Below, in pieces: positions 60,059-64,000 of a DNA stretch of 64,000 bases. The notes beneath the pieces were generated by a model that did no database searches, was not told where the DNA came from, and saw only the letters and a list, made by a program, of their open reading frames with translations. The stretch is taken from positions 2,232,574 to 2,296,573 of the forward strand of contig VYZI01000101.1 of NCBI GenBank assembly GCA_013397695.1. Reading direction: 5' to 3'. Every line of letters begins with the position of its first letter. The first letter of the stretch is position 1. The stretch comes from Centropus unirufus (lineage: Eukaryota > Chordata > Aves > Cuculiformes > Centropidae). The translations under genes were made by a program, and so were the position numbers.

Positions 60059-63000
60059 AAGAATTTTACCTAATCTCTCCCAGGCTCCTCACCTCTTCCA
60101 CACTCAGCTAGCTGCTCACAGACCTGTATTAAATGCGCATGATGGCAAGGAAAGAGCAATGGTACAGAACATGAGATGCTATTTAGGACATGTAGGACAG
60201 TTTACTGAAAAAAGACAAACACAAAGTTCTTCAGAGCCAGTAGGCAAGTTGCTGCTGACTCCAGTAAGCACAGGGGCTCTACACACATTAACCTCTATAA
60301 GACGGGGAACAGGAATAAAAATATGCTTTGATTTTGTTAAAATATAGCAGAAATCTACTTTTGAGAAAAAGCAATGGAAATCTAATGGATGAGTTCAGGT
60401 GATGAACCAGCACTATTGAAAGAACTCAGCTATATCAAGGTCATAAGTGCTGCCCTGTCCAAGGAGACTATTTCCAGCAGCAGCAGCTCCTTTTTTACAT
60501 CAGTTTGTGTCAGTTTATAACTGCTTGAACAGGACTTCTGATGGAAAGAATCGTAGATGTCTCCTTTCAGAATACACTGTCAGTTTTCAGACTGCATCAC
60601 ATGCATTAAAAACTTATAAGAAACAAGTGATCCCGAGGAAGGCTGAGGACAGCAGAGGAAGGGGAGAGGACTACCGCCCCAGCCTGACAGGGGCTCGTCT
60701 TACCTTGCCTGTGAGTCCCAGCTCTTACTTCCACACCAGGTCAACAACATCGTCTTGTCGCCTGCTCAGCCTATTGCTGCTAATAAAAGCAGGAATTTGG
60801 TTCAGCTGAGAATGTCTCCTATGTTCCTGACTGGAAAAATAAAATAAAATTAACTCCAGCAGCAAAGGCTTTTAACTGAGAAAGTGAAAACATGGCCCTG
60901 GTGAGTTGCTGCACCTGTTGGGCTGTGGGCAGGAGCTGACACTCTGTGATAATCCTGCCCTAATTCTTTTTCACAAGTTTTTTGTGCTTTTTTTTTTTTT
61001 GAGAAATATTTATATATAGTTTTGCCTCTGGTATATGCTGTACCAGAGTAGCAGCTCTTCAAGTACAATGTTTTCCAGGGGATGTGTGAGTGACAGCACC
61101 TAAAACCAGCAGTTATTACAAAAATAAGGCCGGCGCTTCCTCTGGAAGCACGGTGATGGCAGCAGGATCGGCACAGCCTGGGGCAGGTGGACATCCCTCC
61201 CCTGGATGGAGGGTGACAAAGTGGAAACCAACTCTCAGAGCAGCCTCAGTCAACACCAACCTCCTCTCCATATCACACCATCCATCATCTCCCTGGGGCA
61301 GAAGCTGCGGCATCCATGCTGTTCATCACCAGTAGTGCGATCCTTCACTGCCATTCTAGAATACAGCAAAGGAATAAAAAGAACCACCAGCCTAAAATAT
61401 GACTTATTTTGATGATGCTGTGTATAAGGACTAAGGTAGCCATTTTTTAGAGTGAAGTATGTTGTATCCTAATGAGCAGCTTAATTGTTTTATGCAGCAG
61501 GAGATGGTCAATAAAGTACTAAGAAACTAAATCTGTCACTTGGTTTCCCCTAATATTAAGATGCAAAAGACTGAGTTGTATTGCCTGTAAATTTGCTGTA
61601 TCTCAGAATGCAAATACTCCTGAATAATTCAGGTTTTCCTAAAGAAAGCCTCCAATATACACAGAAAAGATTAATATTCAACAGATGTCGATCATCTAAG
61701 TGAACACTTTTTTTGCTAAAACTGAGTTCTCATAAATTCTCTCATAAATTCTCTTAATGGGACAGAAACCATCCTGGCTCTTGTTCATGAGGTCTGTCTC
61801 TTTGCCTCAGTTTATTTATTTGGCAGGAAAACTTCACCTGCATAAGGCTTAAAAATGCTTGACACCTTGAAAGACACAAAGGGATGTTCTTCAAACACAC
61901 ACCAAGGCCCAAAATAAAATAAAGAAGAGGACAACAGGAGAAAATCTGAGCTTGCAGGTCACGTTTGAATTCACAGGAGGAGGAGATGGCCACACCACGT
62001 GGTCGTCCCTGGATGGATATGGTTTTGCTCATATGCTTGCTTGCTTTTGCGGAAAGGAGCAGTGTGAGGACCAGTGGTCACCGTGGCGGTTCCAGGCTGT
62101 ACATCACAAACCCCAGCAATTTTTCTGCATATTGTAACAGTGCAGTCAGGTACCAGGACTCCCACAGTTTCATTTCGACAAGGAAATTCACCAAAATGTA
62201 AGAAAGAGAACTGAAACGTACTGCAGTTTAGGCTCAGGTATCAGCAAGAAAAAGCTTTCTCCCTGACACACTTACATCTGAGATACCTGCAAGACAGACA
62301 GTGTGAGAGTGTCAGGAAAGGTGTATGACTGACACATAACCAAGGGGATACAAAAGAAATTACCAGACTGGGATTATAAAATAAGCAGCAGCTTTGAAAA
62401 TGGTATCTCAGCTCATAAACCAATGATTTTTTTTTGTCAGAAACAACCAGAGCAAAGCAAAAATAAGTCTTGGTTATGAATTTTGGCAGAAATTTAAGTT
62501 TCCCCAAGGTCTGAGGCAGCCTGGATGAGGTAGCTCAACCACTTGGCCGGTGAGGACCACTTTTATGTTTTGAACACAGAGCTCAGTTTTCTGTGGGTCT
62601 GGGTTGTATTTGGGTATCGGCCTTCAGCTTACACAATTTTGGGTTGGCAACAGGCCTGGCAAGTGATGAATTTGAGTGTGAAGTCACAGAGGCAGACATC
62701 AAGTCACAGCAGGGGAGAATTTCTCTCTAAAAACTATCATTCTACAACTAAATGCCCAAGATATCGGTCACTTTGAGGGCAACTGTGAAGGCCAGAGGGA
62801 ATGAATTGCTTAAAAGAAATTACGTAGTCATGTAGAGAAGTTTCAGGTGAGAAGTTCTGGTATAAATGGTGCTGTGCAGCAGCATTTTCAGAGAAGCAGC
62901 CAAATTTCCTTAACTATGGGCGTCTTCAGCCTAAGTGTCAGGCAGTCGGAATTCCAAGGATGGTGCTTGTGGACACAATGTCTGTTTGGAGAACCCAAAA

Positions 63001-64000
63001 GTTCCCTGCAAAAGCAACAGTTATTTCCCCTGCCTTGTCCTACCAGTCCTTTATAATTCAAGACAATTCTTGTCCAGGGCAAGGTTTGTCAAATCTTTCC
63101 TACAAATGTACCCAGTGTCTCCTAGCCTGGGCGGGAGGGCATAACCCGGTAGTGAGTTGAGCTGGCTGAGAATTAGGAAAGGCTTAAAATGACGGGTCAA
63201 ATGGAGTCTCTAACATATGTGCTTTCCCCTGGGAAAAGTGATGGCCAAGAGCACATCCTTCACCTATCTTGGCAACATTCAACCATGGGTTAAAACAATC
63301 ACGGGTGTTTTCCCAAGCTGCATCCCTCAGCCTGACATTCCCACTTGCTACAACCCTGCCTAAAGCACTGTTTGCAGGTCCTGAGCATCACTACCTTTCA
63401 CGCCTATGGGTGTGAGGCAATAGATAGGAAACTTTCTAAGAGACACCCCCAACATCAGTTTAAAGAAAGAAAAGTGCCTGGGAGCATTTTGAAAGACAGG
63501 GCTTGGTATTCCATTGAAGTGTTGCTGCACCTGACAGGAAATATATAAACATAGCCATAAGAGATCCCGATGCTTTGTTCCCTCATTTCAAATTGCAAAG
63601 TCAGTAAGATTGTTTATTTGAATAAATAGTCAAGGAAGTATCTTCAGTCAAGCGACAGCTCATTCCCATTCCGCGATTAAATTTGAAGCTCAGCTACTAT
63701 TGTATAAGTCAATGGCACAGATAGAATTACTAGAGGAAAATCCCCAGGGATGTTGAGGCTGGTGCAGAGGCGGAAGAGGGAGTTCAACACGGGATTTCAC
63801 TAATGTCTTGAAAAGCTGAGTTCATCCTGGGTCAGGTCCTGCTGGTTCTGGGCTGTACACCTCAAGATGCACGCCAAGCACTGGTCACACAATTGCAAAA
63901 AAATCCTGTCCCCTCCTGCCGAGGGAGGTGTAAAGATGCCTGCAAGCGGGTGGTAGCCCTGAGACAATTACTGGAAGCTGGACATCAGCTTCTGGGGCAG
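60059..64000. other. Intergenic DNA, no gene recognised
   Basis: No reading frame with family resemblance and no RNA gene was seen. A 12-base unit CTCATAAATTCT occurs twice in tandem at 61729-61752, and a T run lies near 60988. The window ends inside this region. Confidence 0.5.

Noticed and set aside
55000..64000. Search for ITPR2 C-terminal exons on the - strand, expected from human gene order
   Set aside because: No recognisable coding sequence of that protein was found. The gene probably lies to the right of the window.

Overview
This is vertebrate genomic DNA, most probably from a bird. It has spliced genes with long introns and interspersed pieces of CR1-type LINEs, the dominant LINE of birds. 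Deeply diverged MIR-type SINE relics are present, and I saw no Alu or L1. Repeat density is low overall, which fits a bird better than a turtle or crocodile. The species cannot be named from the sequence.

Only one protein-coding gene can be supported: SSPN (sarcospan), on the + strand as three coding exons (24752-25087, 37934-38020, 43207-43572). The joined reading frame is 262 codons. It has the four membrane segments of sarcospan, the tetraspan subunit of the dystrophin-glycoprotein complex of muscle. Both introns are GT-AG and both junctions fall between codons. The main oddity is a lysine-rich N-terminal region encoded partly by an AAG triplet run, which makes the protein longer than the 243-residue human form.

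Layout. 1-1000: CpG-rich block with a short triplet repeat, an AT-rich duplicated stretch and an isolated TATA-like tract; it may be the promoter area of a neighbour beyond the left edge (in human, BHLHE41 lies there in divergent orientation). 1001-1542: GC-rich minisatellite of about 17 degenerate units. 1543-24100: intergenic DNA with a MIR relic, an old LINE relic, a TG microsatellite and two CR1 fragments. 24100-24751: upstream region and probable 5' UTR of SSPN. 24752-43572: SSPN with introns of about 12.8 kb and 5.2 kb; intron 1 holds a clear MIR relic. 43573-about 46610: probable 3' UTR with candidate poly(A) signals. 46611-64000: intergenic DNA towards the next gene (ITPR2 in the human order), with a weak GC-rich block, a poly-T tract and one CR1 fragment. 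No ITPR2 exon was recognised.

Most long open frames elsewhere are chance frames. Several begin at GTG or TTG, or arise from the GC-rich minisatellite or the dinucleotide run. I found no new multi-gene system. The points most worth a second look are the lysine-tract extension of SSPN, the minisatellite beside the CpG block, the in-frame skippable exon 2 with a weak donor, and a 52-codon open frame in intron 1.
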